From Alloactinosynnema sp. L-07 (GTDB taxonomy: Bacteria; Actinomycetota; Actinomycetes; Mycobacteriales; Pseudonocardiaceae), in the NCBI RefSeq assembly GCF_900070365.1, contig NZ_LN850107.1, positions 7,068,001 to 7,132,000 of the forward strand: a DNA stretch of 64,000 nt, given 5' to 3'. Position numbers and translations under genes: made by a program. The notes beneath the pieces are model-generated. The model was not told the origin of the DNA, searched no databases, and saw nothing but the letters and a program-made list of their open reading frames with translations. Below are positions 8,736-16,240 of the stretch, piece by piece (positions within the stretch are counted from its first letter, which is position 1; each line of letters begins with the position of its first letter).

Positions 8736-9895
8736 AGACTCCCGAGGACATTGTCGTTGATCTCGCCCGACGAATGAAGAACACGTGGTCCGCGACCCTG
8801 ATCGGCGGACCCGGCGCGCCAGCCTGGCCCTTGGCGATGCCCATCGGACAGCCGAGTTCCACCGAGCTCGCCGTTCAGTTCCTGGCAGTCACGCGGCTAG
8901 TGGCTACCTGGCGGGAATGGGCGGCGGGACATGGTCTCACGCTTCAGTTCCGCGCCCGCCGTGTCTCCGGCACCGACCAGGAGTTGCCTACTCACCTCCA
9001 CGTCCCCGATCTGGAGACCGCAGCCCGCATCTGCGCCGCCGACTGGCCAGCACGCATCGCCCGGGGTCGGCAGCGGGCTGCCCTTTTGGCTCGGCGCTAT
9101 CCACACCTGACTCAGCCCGCACGTGTCCTGGTCGCTGTCGACGGGCTGTCCGACGTCGACTTCGACCTTCTGTGTCGAGCTGCGGACTGGTTCGCCGTCA
9201 ACGACGCAACCGGATTGACACCCCGCCAAGTGCCGATCGCAGGCATGCACGCGAAGTGGCTCAACACTCGTCAGGCGTTGGTGATGGACCTCGCCGGGGT
9301 CGAGAACCTGCGGCTGGCGCCAGCCCATCCCGCCCGCATCCATTTCACCTACCTTGATCCGGCCCACCGGTCCGCAGGCGGTCGAAGATACGACTCTGCG
9401 ACGGTCGGCGATCGCGTCCCGTTGTCGTATCAGCCAGAGATTGTGATCATCTCCGAGAACAAGGACACCGCCATCCACTTCCCGGAACTGGCTGGCGGTC
9501 TATCGGTCGAGGGTGTCGGTCGCGGTGGCGGAACGGCTGCGGCCTTCGACTGGATCACTGGCGCTCCGCGCGTCTTCTATTGGGGCGACATGGACGCCGA
9601 CGGACTCGAGATTCTTGACGGGTTCCGGGCTGCTGGAGTACCCGCAAGGTCGATCTTGATGGATCAGAACACCTACGAATCCTGGGAACAGTTCGGCACA
9701 AGCCTCGACCGGCACGGCAAGCCACTCGGGCCACGCACGGCGCGACCGGTTCCGCACTTGACCGAGACTGAGCGCGCCCTGTATCACCAGATCATCTCGC
9801 CGAACTGGACCCGCCATCGTCGCATCGAGCAAGAGCGGATACCGCTGAGCGAGGCGCTCGCACAGGTGAATCGCGATGTGTCCACGCAGCAATGA
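8732..9895 (+). CDS. jetD: Wadjet nuclease subunit JetD (DUF3322-DUF2220, Toprim fold)
   Basis: JetD is the topoisomerase VI-like nuclease that cleaves plasmid DNA after JetABC has stalled on a small circle. The 387-aa protein has a DUF3322-type N-terminal half (about residues 1-190) and a DUF2220/Toprim C-terminal half. The Toprim acidic residues are visible: Glu in ISENKD (residue 242) and the Asp cluster in YWGDMDADG (286, 288, 290). The GTG start at 8732 overlaps the jetC stop. All four genes are intact and in canonical order, which makes the type I Wadjet call strong. Confidence 0.93.
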   Translation: MKTPEDIVVDLARRMKNTWSATLIGGPGAPAWPLAMPIGQPSSTELAVQFLAVTRLVATWREWAAGHGLTLQFRARRVSGTDQELPTHLHVPDLETAARICAADWPARIARGRQRAALLARRYPHLTQPARVLVAVDGLSDVDFDLLCRAADWFAVNDATGLTPRQVPIAGMHAKWLNTRQALVMDLAGVENLRLAPAHPARIHFTYLDPAHRSAGGRRYDSATVGDRVPLSYQPEIVIISENKDTAIHFPELAGGLSVEGVGRGGGTAAAFDWITGAPRVFYWGDMDADGLEILDGFRAAGVPARSILMDQNTYESWEQFGTSLDRHGKPLGPRTARPVPHLTETERALYHQIISPNWTRHRRIEQERIPLSEALAQVNRDVSTQQ

Positions 9896-9905
9896 ACCGC
9901 GCAAC

Positions 9906-9995
9906 GTGGCTGAGTGTCGACTCCGCGTCGCCGAGCAATTGTGTCAGCCGTTCGCGAGGTGTTGTAGCGGCAGGCGAACGGTCTACGTCAGCCAC
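9906..9995. terminator. Nested inverted repeats after jetD
   Basis: An outer 8-bp pair (gtggctga at 9906-9913, tcagccac at 9988-9995) encloses an inner 8-bp pair (ccgttcgc at 9948-9955, gcgaacgg at 9974-9981). The structure fills much of the 159-base gap before the next gene. It may terminate or attenuate the jet transcript, or be an operator for the downstream pair; there is no clear U tract. Confidence 0.4.
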
Positions 9996-10054
9996 GCAAC
10001 ACCGTAGGGACGGGGCGTGTCTCGTCAGGTCGAGCGGCCGGTACGGTTGCCGCG

Positions 10055-11275
10055 ATGACCACGCATACCACTTCAGCCGTCGAGCCCACCGCACTTGGCG
10101 ACACCACGGTCGAGGATCTGATCGTCCGCGCCGCAGACCTCAAGGGCGAACTGGTGGCGTTCGCCCAGAGCGCTCAATTCGCGAGGCGGCTGGACGCGCT
10201 GCTGTTCGATGCCGCCGATCGCCGCGGCCATCTGGACGAGGCCACGGCTGTACTCACCGTTGACCACTTCGCGTTGCAATACCGTCTTTCCGGCGGGCGC
10301 ACGGTCGTTGAGCGGTTCGTCTCGCAGCGGCAGCCGCGGTTGTCGGATGACGAGCGGGCGATGGTGCTCGGCTGGCGCGGCGTCGTCGAGGGGTGTTTCG
10401 AGGTTCGTCGCTTCGATGGTGATGCCGTGGAACTCCACAACCTCGTTGATGATCTCGTCTACCGCGTCTACTCGAACATGGGGCGCAGCGTGTTCGCCGC
10501 GCTCCGCGAGGGGATGTTCGTCATGGGCCGGATTGTGCCGGTCCATCCGGAAACGGATGCCTGGCTGGTCAGCGGGCATTTCGCCACGTTCCCGAAATCC
10601 GCGCGGCGCGAGATCGCCCAGACAGTTGCCCAGCAGGTAACCGCTCACCCGGAACTGTTGCGCCGCAACCCAGCCATGCTCCAGCGGGGTTGGGAGGTGC
10701 AGGCCGAGCATCGTGCGGACTTCATCGCTCAGGTCGGTTCCGATCTCGTGGTGCTGCCTCCGCACGAGGCGCAGGAGACGTTGTGTGAGCACTACCGGCG
10801 CCTGCGGGAGAACACGGTCGCACGTCTCGACCGCAAGGCAGCCAAGCGTGCCGCGACCGCCAGTCCGGCACCCGAGGATCTGAGCCTGTTGCCCGACGAA
10901 CTGCTGGATGCCGACAGCGTCGCGCTGATCTACGACGAGGTCGAAGGACTCTGCTTCTACCGCGACCTCGACCACCTCGACGCGCTCTTCGCCGACCCCG
11001 CACTGGCCCGTGACCGTACTCGTCTTGCCCAACTGCGCGAGTACCTCGACGACGACTCGGTCTCGCCGCTGGCGATCCGCCGCCTGGTACAGCGACACCC
11101 TGACGGTGCTGACTCGGTCTTCCGCACGCTTCTGCGCAAACCCGGCTTCTCCTGTCCGCGCGACGGCGAGAAACTGCTTCAACGCCACAAGAAGTCCTTC
11201 TTCGACCGCGAACCGATGCCCAGTGTCTCGATCATCGGCGAACGCCTTGCCGAGCTTCTCCGCACCACGCGATAG
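10055..11275 (+). CDS. Uncharacterised 406-aa protein, Wadjet-linked
   Basis: I do not recognise this family. The protein is soluble, lacks a signal peptide or membrane segments, and has no nuclease or ATPase motif that I can see. The N-terminal 130 residues look like a mixed fold, with ELHNLVDDLVYRVYSNMG and a beta-rich GMFVMGRIVPVHPE segment after it. The C-terminal half is helical and charged, containing YDEVEGLCFYRDLDHLDALF. Start ATG at 10055 lacks a strong ribosome-binding site. It lies 159 bases after jetD behind a hairpin region, and 11 bases before the next gene, so these two form their own unit inside the att-bounded element. A defence-related or element-maintenance role is only inferred from position. 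Confidence 0.75.
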   Translation: MTTHTTSAVEPTALGDTTVEDLIVRAADLKGELVAFAQSAQFARRLDALLFDAADRRGHLDEATAVLTVDHFALQYRLSGGRTVVERFVSQRQPRLSDDERAMVLGWRGVVEGCFEVRRFDGDAVELHNLVDDLVYRVYSNMGRSVFAALREGMFVMGRIVPVHPETDAWLVSGHFATFPKSARREIAQTVAQQVTAHPELLRRNPAMLQRGWEVQAEHRADFIAQVGSDLVVLPPHEAQETLCEHYRRLRENTVARLDRKAAKRAATASPAPEDLSLLPDELLDADSVALIYDEVEGLCFYRDLDHLDALFADPALARDRTRLAQLREYLDDDSVSPLAIRRLVQRHPDGADSVFRTLLRKPGFSCPRDGEKLLQRHKKSFFDREPMPSVSIIGERLAELLRTTR

Positions 11276-11286
11276 GTGGAGCGCTC

Positions 11287-12513
11287 ATGGCGAGCGTCGA
11301 AGTGGAGCGGGTACGTCGGTTGATCGACGGGCTGCACCGCGACCGTCGGACGCACCCGCGTCACGGGCGACCGGAGTATTACCAGCTGGCGAGCGACGTC
11401 GGTGCCGCATGTGAGGAGCTGATCGAGAGTGAGCCTGCGGCTGCCCCGGCCCTCGCGCGACGCGCGGTCGACCTCGTGACCACGGCGCTGATGTACATGG
11501 ATGGCCCGTCCGGCATCGTGCAAGCTCTGATGGCCGTGCACGCACGTGCCTGTGTCGCAGCGCCCTCCGATCCGAAGCGGCTGGCGGGGTGGCTGGTGAA
11601 GCTGCGGCTCGATGGGCCGGGCTGGCCGGACTTCCAACTGAGCGACTATGCGGATGCACTGGGGGACAAGGGCCGTGCCGAACTGGCCCGGGTAGTGGAA
11701 GATCGTGCCAAGACAGCTGAGCCGGACCTGCACGGCAGGACACCATTTGGGATTCGCGTGCTGCGCGAGCAGCTTGCCGAGATCTCCGGCGACGTCGACC
11801 ACTACATCGCTGTGCTGGGTGAAGATCTCCACGCCGCGTCCCAGTATCTCAAGATCGTCGACGCGCTGCGGAACGTCGGCCGCGCGGCTGATGCCGAACG
11901 CTGGGCGCAACGCGGGCTGGGGATCGGCAATCCGATCGACAAAGGCAGGCTTCGTGATGTCTACGTGGACTTGCTGCTCGAACGCGGTGCCGCCGACGAG
12001 GCGCTCGCGATGCGGTGGCAGCTGTTCGACCAGTACCCCACCCAGACCCACTGCAACGACCTGCGCCGCACCGCCGAACGCACCGGGACCTGGCCCGGGC
12101 TGCGGGACAATGCGATCGGGCGGCTACGCGACGCCACCACTGGGCAGGCCGCCTTCGCCGACCATCTCATCGGCGTGTTGCTCGGCGAGGGCGAACTGGA
12201 CGAAGCATGGCAGGCGGCGGTCGATCATACCGATGACCTGCTCGATTCACGTTGGCATCAGCTTATCGAGCTGCGCCAACCCATCCACCCGCGGGACGTG
12301 CTGGACCCATGGCAACGGCTCATCCAGCGGCGACTGGACGCCAGCACCGACAAGTACCGGTACGGCAAGGCCATCAAGCTGCTGAGGCACCTCCGTGACG
12401 CCTACCGAGCCGCAGGTGATGAGATCGGTTTCGGAGCGTACCTTGACCGTCTGCGAGACCAGCACAAGCGCAAGACCTCGTTCATCGTCAAGCTCGATCG
12501 CGCCAACCTGTGA
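11287..12513 (+). CDS. Uncharacterised helical-repeat protein (DUF6880/TPR-like), Wadjet-linked
   Basis: The 408-aa soluble protein is almost entirely helical. Repeating units such as RNVGRAADAERWAQRGLGI, DVYVDLLLERGAADEALAM and LRDNAIGRLRD resemble the TPR-like C-terminal part of SWIM-zinc-finger and DUF6880-type proteins, but no SWIM motif is present. Such folds usually mediate protein contacts. ATG at 11287 has AGGTGGAG upstream and lies 11 bases after the preceding gene, so the two are probably co-expressed partners. It is the last gene before the right att site. The function is unknown, and the family resemblance is from memory of sequence style only. Confidence 0.72.
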   Translation: MASVEVERVRRLIDGLHRDRRTHPRHGRPEYYQLASDVGAACEELIESEPAAAPALARRAVDLVTTALMYMDGPSGIVQALMAVHARACVAAPSDPKRLAGWLVKLRLDGPGWPDFQLSDYADALGDKGRAELARVVEDRAKTAEPDLHGRTPFGIRVLREQLAEISGDVDHYIAVLGEDLHAASQYLKIVDALRNVGRAADAERWAQRGLGIGNPIDKGRLRDVYVDLLLERGAADEALAMRWQLFDQYPTQTHCNDLRRTAERTGTWPGLRDNAIGRLRDATTGQAAFADHLIGVLLGEGELDEAWQAAVDHTDDLLDSRWHQLIELRQPIHPRDVLDPWQRLIQRRLDASTDKYRYGKAIKLLRHLRDAYRAAGDEIGFGAYLDRLRDQHKRKTSFIVKLDRANL

Positions 12514-12560
12514 CGCCACCGTCGCTTCGCTTCTTCCCGCGGAGTCGACCTTGGGGACCT

Positions 12561-12582
12561 CCGGTCGGGATTTCTTGACCGG
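12561..12582 (+). terminator. Hairpin after the last cargo gene
   Basis: The stem ccggtc (12561-12566) pairs with gaccgg (12577-12582), with a T-rich loop, about 50 bases after the stop codon at 12513. It is a plausible transcription terminator for the two-gene unit. Confidence 0.4.
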
Positions 12583-12688
12583 CCGGAGTCGGGTTCTCAC
12601 ACCGGTTTGGCTGGAGAAAATCTGGAGAGTCCATATGGGCTGAACGGGTTTATACTGCTCTCAACGACGGTGAACGGAACCGCTATGA

Positions 12689-12713
12689 CCTGCGGATCCT
12701 TAATCGCCGCAGG
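12689..12713. repeat. Inverted repeat just inside the right att site
   Basis: The perfect 7-bp arms cctgcgg and ccgcagg flank an 11-base AT-richer spacer and end 17 bases before the right att core. They could be an integrase/excisionase binding site or a terminator. The 200 bases before the att core hold no convincing gene. Confidence 0.35.
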
Positions 12714-12730
12714 TGAGAGGCGTGCCGGGG

Positions 12731-12778
12731 TCACACTGGCAGTGTGAGGGTCAGGGGTTCGAGTCCCCTCAGCTCCAC
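12731..12778 (+). repeat. Right attachment site (att core, 48 bp)
   Basis: This is an exact copy of 1165-1212. It includes the anticodon arm and T arm of tRNA-Ala but not the 5' half, so it is not a second tRNA gene. It marks the right boundary of the element. Confidence 0.93.
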
Positions 12779-12797
12779 AAGTGAATCGCTTTCAATT

Positions 12798-12834
12798 TCG
12801 CCCGCCGACCTGCTGAAACAGGCACGGCGGGCGA
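12798..12834 (+). terminator. Probable original terminator of tRNA-Ala
   Basis: The 10-bp arms tcgcccgccg (12798-12807) and cggcgggcga (12825-12834) form a strong hairpin, with an inner cctg/cagg pair. It lies 20 bases beyond the right att core. Before integration it would have stood just behind the complete tRNA, so the element has separated the tRNA from its native terminator by 11.6 kb. Confidence 0.55.
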
Positions 12835-13062
12835 TTTGCATTTCTGTCCTATGTGGACCGTGAGTGCGCAACTGGAGCAAATCTGGAGCACGGTGATCAT
12901 CTTCGCGAAAATAGGGTCAGTGCTTTGCTCCAGGATTCGTACACCATCTGGGTGTGGCGGACGCGGAGGTGGTTCCGATACGGGTCGACTCTGCGCCAGA
13001 GCCTGATCTTCTTCTGTGTAAGCGGGTGACCTGACCGGCGGGCGGACACCGAGGCGTCGGGG

Positions 13063-13179
13063 ATGGGCCTGGACCCGAAAGGGACAGGCCGCGCCCGATG
13101 GACGATGCGCTGGAAGCCAGTCCTGGACGCGTTCGCCATCACGTTCGGTGACCGCTGGCCGGGAGCCGAAACCTACTGA
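13063..13179 (+). pseudogene. 3' remnant of an IS256-family transposase
   Basis: The last 38 codons translate to GLDPKGTGRARWTMRWKP, then LDAFAITFGDRWPGAETY and a stop. This matches the conserved C-terminal end of actinobacterial IS256-family (Mutator) transposases. Nothing upstream in this frame restores the DDE catalytic part, so it is an isolated tail. Its end meets a dehydrogenase fragment directly. Confidence 0.8.
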
Positions 13180-13226
13180 TCAACAACGCCGGAAACACCG
13201 TTGCTGGACGCTTCCTGGAGCTTGAG
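13173..13226 (+). pseudogene. Fragment of a short-chain dehydrogenase (NNAG segment)
   Basis: Eighteen codons read LLINNAGNTVAGRFLELE, the conserved NNAG strand and following helix of classical SDR enzymes. The frame differs from the transposase tail and overlaps its last codons. No start, Rossmann glycine motif or YxxxK follows, so only a shard remains. Confidence 0.6.
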
Positions 13227-13279
13227 TGTCGAGCAGGGACTGCGCGGTGGCACCACCTGCCCGGTCTCGGCCCGCGGGC

Positions 13280-13726
13280 TCAGGCGAGGGCGGCGGCCAA
13301 CAGGGCGAACGCGGCGATGATGACGAAGACGCGGACGTAGTGGTAGCGGTCCCAGCGGTTCATCTGCTCCTTCCAGTCCTCGGGCCGGTTCTCGGCGGTC
13401 CACGTCTTGCCCCGGTTGTTGATCGGAACGAGGAGTAGGAGCGACATGATCACGCTCACGATCAGCAGCGCGGCGGCGATGACGACGAGGCCGGTGCCAG
13501 GGTGATGCCATCCGGCGGTGGCCCAGACCGCGCTCAGGACGAGCGAGCCGATGTACCAGAACGGCATGACGGCGCCGAGCATCCGGCCCCCATGGGCGCG
13601 GCCGCGCTGGCCGCTGTCGTCGGGAAGTCCGTTGAGGATCGGGTTGATGACGAAGGCGACGGAGAATTCCACCCCCACCATCAGGCCGACGACCACGATG
13701 GTGCAGACCTGGAGTGCGCTGAGCAT
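13280..13726 (-). CDS. DUF1772-type small integral membrane protein
   Basis: The 148-aa protein has four predicted membrane helices, roughly residues 3-25, 50-70, 75-100 and 125-147. It resembles the DUF1772/anthrone-oxygenase-like family. The conserved-looking PILNGLP and NRWDRYHYVR segments fit that family; no catalytic role is demonstrated for most members. ATG at 13726 has GGGAAGG upstream. It is divergent from the TetR gene with a 91-base spacer rich in CTAG-containing repeats, so it is the likely regulatory target. Confidence 0.8.
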   Translation of the reverse strand: MLSALQVCTIVVVGLMVGVEFSVAFVINPILNGLPDDSGQRGRAHGGRMLGAVMPFWYIGSLVLSAVWATAGWHHPGTGLVVIAAALLIVSVIMSLLLLVPINNRGKTWTAENRPEDWKEQMNRWDRYHYVRVFVIIAAFALLAAALA

Positions 13727-13743
13727 GAGGACCTTCCCGGAAT

Positions 13744-13807
13744 CTAGTGTTGCTAGCCGATAAGGCAACGCTAGTACTACTGCCGCTCGCTTGTCTAGCG
13801 GTGCTAG
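13744..13807. promoter_or_regulatory. Probable TetR operators (CTAG-based repeats)
   Basis: CTAGTGTTGCTAG (13744-13756) and CTAGCGGTGCTAG (13795-13807) are two similar half-palindromes. The first also forms an imperfect inverted repeat with CAACGCTAG (13766-13774). They lie between the divergent DUF1772 and TetR starts, the usual place for autoregulatory TetR operators. Confidence 0.6.
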
Positions 13808-13817
13808 ACTTCGAGTC

Positions 13818-14396
13818 GTGTCGGTACAAGAACGCAAGCAGCGCGAACAGGCGGATCGCGAGCGCCTCATTGTGGCGACGGCCCGCGAACTCGCCGAGCA
13901 GCAGGGCTGGGACGCGGTCACCACCCGCAGGCTCGCCGAGCGCATCGAATACAGCCAGCCCGTCCTCTACAGCCATTTCCGCGGCAAGCGCGAGATCATC
14001 GGTGCCGTCGCCATCGAGGGTGCTGCCGAGATGGCCGCGGCGCTGCGGGCCGCGACCTCAGCCATGGGCGGCCCTTACACCCGGGTCACTGCCCTCGCCC
14101 GCACCTACCTCGACTTCGCCGAGCGCAACCCGGCGGTCTACGACGCCATGTTCCAACTCGACGGCGGCCTGACGTTCGCGAACGAGGACACCCCGGAGCC
14201 ACTGAAGGACGCCTTCGCGGCCCTGCTGGAAAGCCTCGGCGAGGTCGCTGGGGACGGCGTACACCCTGGACTGTTCACCGAGGTGTTCTGGGCGTCCCTG
14301 CACGGGCTGGCCACGCTGACCCGAGCGGGACGGCTGCCGCCGGGGGACGCCGAGCGGAGGGTGGAGCTGCTGGTGGACCGGCTCGCCGTGGTCTGA
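13818..14396 (+). CDS. TetR-family transcriptional regulator
   Basis: The 192-aa repressor has an N-terminal helix-turn-helix (TRRLAERIEYSQPVLYSHFRGKREII, about residues 33-58, given here as TRRLAERIEYSQPVLYSHF and the helix after it) and a helical ligand-binding domain. I chose GTG at 13818; an in-frame upstream start at 13791 would run through the CTAG operator repeats. It probably represses itself and the divergent membrane-protein gene. The ligand is unknown. Confidence 0.87.
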   Translation: MSVQERKQREQADRERLIVATARELAEQQGWDAVTTRRLAERIEYSQPVLYSHFRGKREIIGAVAIEGAAEMAAALRAATSAMGGPYTRVTALARTYLDFAERNPAVYDAMFQLDGGLTFANEDTPEPLKDAFAALLESLGEVAGDGVHPGLFTEVFWASLHGLATLTRAGRLPPGDAERRVELLVDRLAVV

Positions 14397-14609
14397 CACA
14401 CCGTCCGAGCCGCTGTTCTCGGGTGAATTCACAGGGGGACAGCTCGATCCGGTGATATCGCGCGACGCCGCTCACTTCGCCATGAAGTCGGTCTCGGATC
14501 TGGGCATGACGGGTCGTGGCGATGACTCTGCGTCGCCGCGATCGCCGAGGAGGTCGTCCGGAGCGTGTCGTATTGATCCTGCGTCTCCACAACATCGTCG
14601 CGAACGACC

Positions 14610-14758
14610 TGGCCGCGCGGCGTTTGGCTCCGATGTGACCTCCTTCAGCCGCTCCGTGGTGCCGACGACGATGACCAGGTCGTACCCTCTCGGCGGCGAG
14701 TTCGCGGGCGTGGGCCATGGCCGGTGCCCGCGGTCGCGCCGGTGATGAGCGACGGCAT
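14610..14758 (-). pseudogene. Frameshifted N-terminal remnant of a short-chain dehydrogenase
   Basis: From ATG at 14758 the frame reads MPSLITGATAGTG, the SDR cofactor-binding start. The expected continuation appears in two other frames, as HARELAAE and then YDLVIVVGTTERLKEV. Together they outline the first two strands and helix of an SDR with at least two frameshifts. The 380 bases between 14397 and 14777 contain no other supportable gene. Confidence 0.6.
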
Positions 14759-14777
14759 GGTCGACGCGCTACCGACT

Positions 14778-16163
14778 TCACCAGGGGAACGGGCGCGGCA
14801 GCTTCGCCGGGCGGAGGTCGACGAACGCGGCGGGCACGGTGGCGGTGCCTTCGGCGTAGTAGCTCCACATGGTGCGGTACTCGTCGCCGTAGCCGTTCGC
14901 GACGGCGGTCAGCCGGGCGGCGTTGGTATCGCCCCACACGCCGGTGTCGAGCCGGTGTTCCAGCGCGAGGAGCGCGGCGATTTCCTCGGCGGCGGTGAAG
15001 AAGCAGTGGTTGGCGCGCTCGACGTAGGCCTGGCGCAGGTTCGCGGACCGGCCGAACCGGGCCGCGTTGTCGGCGTACCACCGCTGCGCCTCGACGACGT
15101 CGGTGCCGTCGCCAGTGGAGTGCAGGGTCAGCGTCGGGACGGCCACCAACCCGGTGGTCGCCGACTCGGCGGTCAGCTTCGCCACGGCGCGAGGGTCGGC
15201 GGCGATCCTCGGCGCGGCGTTCAGCGTCGCCAGGTCGGCGGCCAGGTCCAGCCCGGCGGCGGTGTACAGCTCCTCCACCAGCGCGCGCTGGCTGGACTTC
15301 GCGAGCTGGGCGCGGTAATCGACGCCGGTGTTCCAGCTCGGGTTGCCGCCGAGTTCGTGCTCCAGCTGCGTCCGGCCGTGGCCGAACATCGCGGCCCCGA
15401 TCTGGTAGCGCATGAGCAGGTAGAGGTGGGTCGCGGATTCTGCGCCGCCCGCGGGCCGCGGCCCGAGCGAGTCGACCCATGCCGGGAGGTCGCCGAACGA
15501 CGCGGCCAGCGCGAGCCGGGCCTGGCTCGCCGGGGTGTTCAGGGTCGCCCGGATCAGCGGGTTCGCCAGGTCCTGGTTGGCCACCGGGTCGGTGCTACCG
15601 GTGATCTTCACCGGCTGGTCGGCCCAGAGCAGGGTCTTCAACGCGAACGCCACGTCGAGCAATCCATTGTGGTGCGAGACCGACCCGGCGATCGGCGCGC
15701 ACATCGGCAGCGCACCGGAGATGCGGGAGGGGTGCCGCTCGGCGAGCACGGTGGTGACCTGCCCGCCGAGCGACTTGCCCCACGCGATGACACGGCGCGG
15801 GCGCGCCACTTCCGCCGTGAACCGGTCCAGGACCGCGAGCTGGTCGCGCACGATCGTGGAGCTGGTGTACGGCGTCATGGCGAACTGCGTGCCTGCCATC
15901 GCGTACCCCCGGTCGAGGAGCCACGCCCGTAATGCCGGGTGGTCGTTGTCGACCTCCGGCGCGGGTTTCGGGGCGCCGGGCGTGGCGAGGTAGCCGTGGC
16001 TCCAGAGCAGCACCGTGCCGTTCCACCTCGACGGCACCTCGATCACGAACGGCGTGGTCCCGATCGTGCCCTCGATCCTTCGGGAGGAGGCGGCGGAGGC
16101 GGGACCGGCGAGTCCGGCCACGGCGAGGAGAAGGGTGGCGAGTAGCAGGAAGATCCGGCGCAT
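14778..16163 (-). CDS. Secreted alpha/beta hydrolase
   Basis: The 461-aa protein starts with a clear signal peptide (MRRIFLLLATLLLAVAGLAG, cleavage after ASA). An alpha/beta hydrolase domain follows, with oxyanion-region motif LLWSHGYLA, nucleophile elbow GKSLGG and a late His in ERANHCFF. A candidate acid lies in HSTGDGTD. It would act outside the cell on an ester or similar substrate. ATG at 16163 is fixed by the signal peptide. It is divergent from an ArsR-like regulator 77 bases away, which may control it. Confidence 0.85.
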   Translation of the reverse strand: MRRIFLLLATLLLAVAGLAGPASAASSRRIEGTIGTTPFVIEVPSRWNGTVLLWSHGYLATPGAPKPAPEVDNDHPALRAWLLDRGYAMAGTQFAMTPYTSSTIVRDQLAVLDRFTAEVARPRRVIAWGKSLGGQVTTVLAERHPSRISGALPMCAPIAGSVSHHNGLLDVAFALKTLLWADQPVKITGSTDPVANQDLANPLIRATLNTPASQARLALAASFGDLPAWVDSLGPRPAGGAESATHLYLLMRYQIGAAMFGHGRTQLEHELGGNPSWNTGVDYRAQLAKSSQRALVEELYTAAGLDLAADLATLNAAPRIAADPRAVAKLTAESATTGLVAVPTLTLHSTGDGTDVVEAQRWYADNAARFGRSANLRQAYVERANHCFFTAAEEIAALLALEHRLDTGVWGDTNAARLTAVANGYGDEYRTMWSYYAEGTATVPAAFVDLRPAKLPRPFPW

Positions 16164-16240
16164 GGCGGCGAGTCTGGAGCGCTGCCCGGCACCGCCGCCA
16201 TCCTTTCGGGCACTGGCGAAACCTGCGAGGATCTCGCGCA

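Larger units (their letters stand above)
1165..12778. mobile_element. Integrative element of about 11.6 kb in tRNA-Ala carrying a Wadjet system
   Basis: The element is bounded by 48-bp direct repeats of the tRNA-Ala 3' end. It holds a tyrosine integrase next to the left repeat, the four-gene Wadjet operon jetABCD and two uncharacterised genes. I see no excisionase, replication initiator, relaxase, TraB-type translocase or phage structural gene, so it is either a minimal or decayed element or one that relies on helper functions. Its cargo is almost wholly defence, so it is best viewed as a mobile defence cassette. Junction bases at both ends are clear; absence of a tiny excisionase gene is less certain. 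Confidence 0.88.

Noticed and set aside
12731..12778. Apparent second tRNA-Ala
   Set aside because: Only the anticodon arm to the 3' end is present; the acceptor 5' strand and D arm are missing. It is the att duplicate.
12897..13142. 81-codon minus-strand frame right of the element
   Set aside because: It overlaps the recognisable IS256 transposase tail on the plus strand and has no resemblance of its own.
14452..14745. 97-codon plus-strand frame between the TetR and hydrolase genes
   Set aside because: No ribosome-binding site or family resemblance, and the opposite strand carries traces of a short-chain dehydrogenase.
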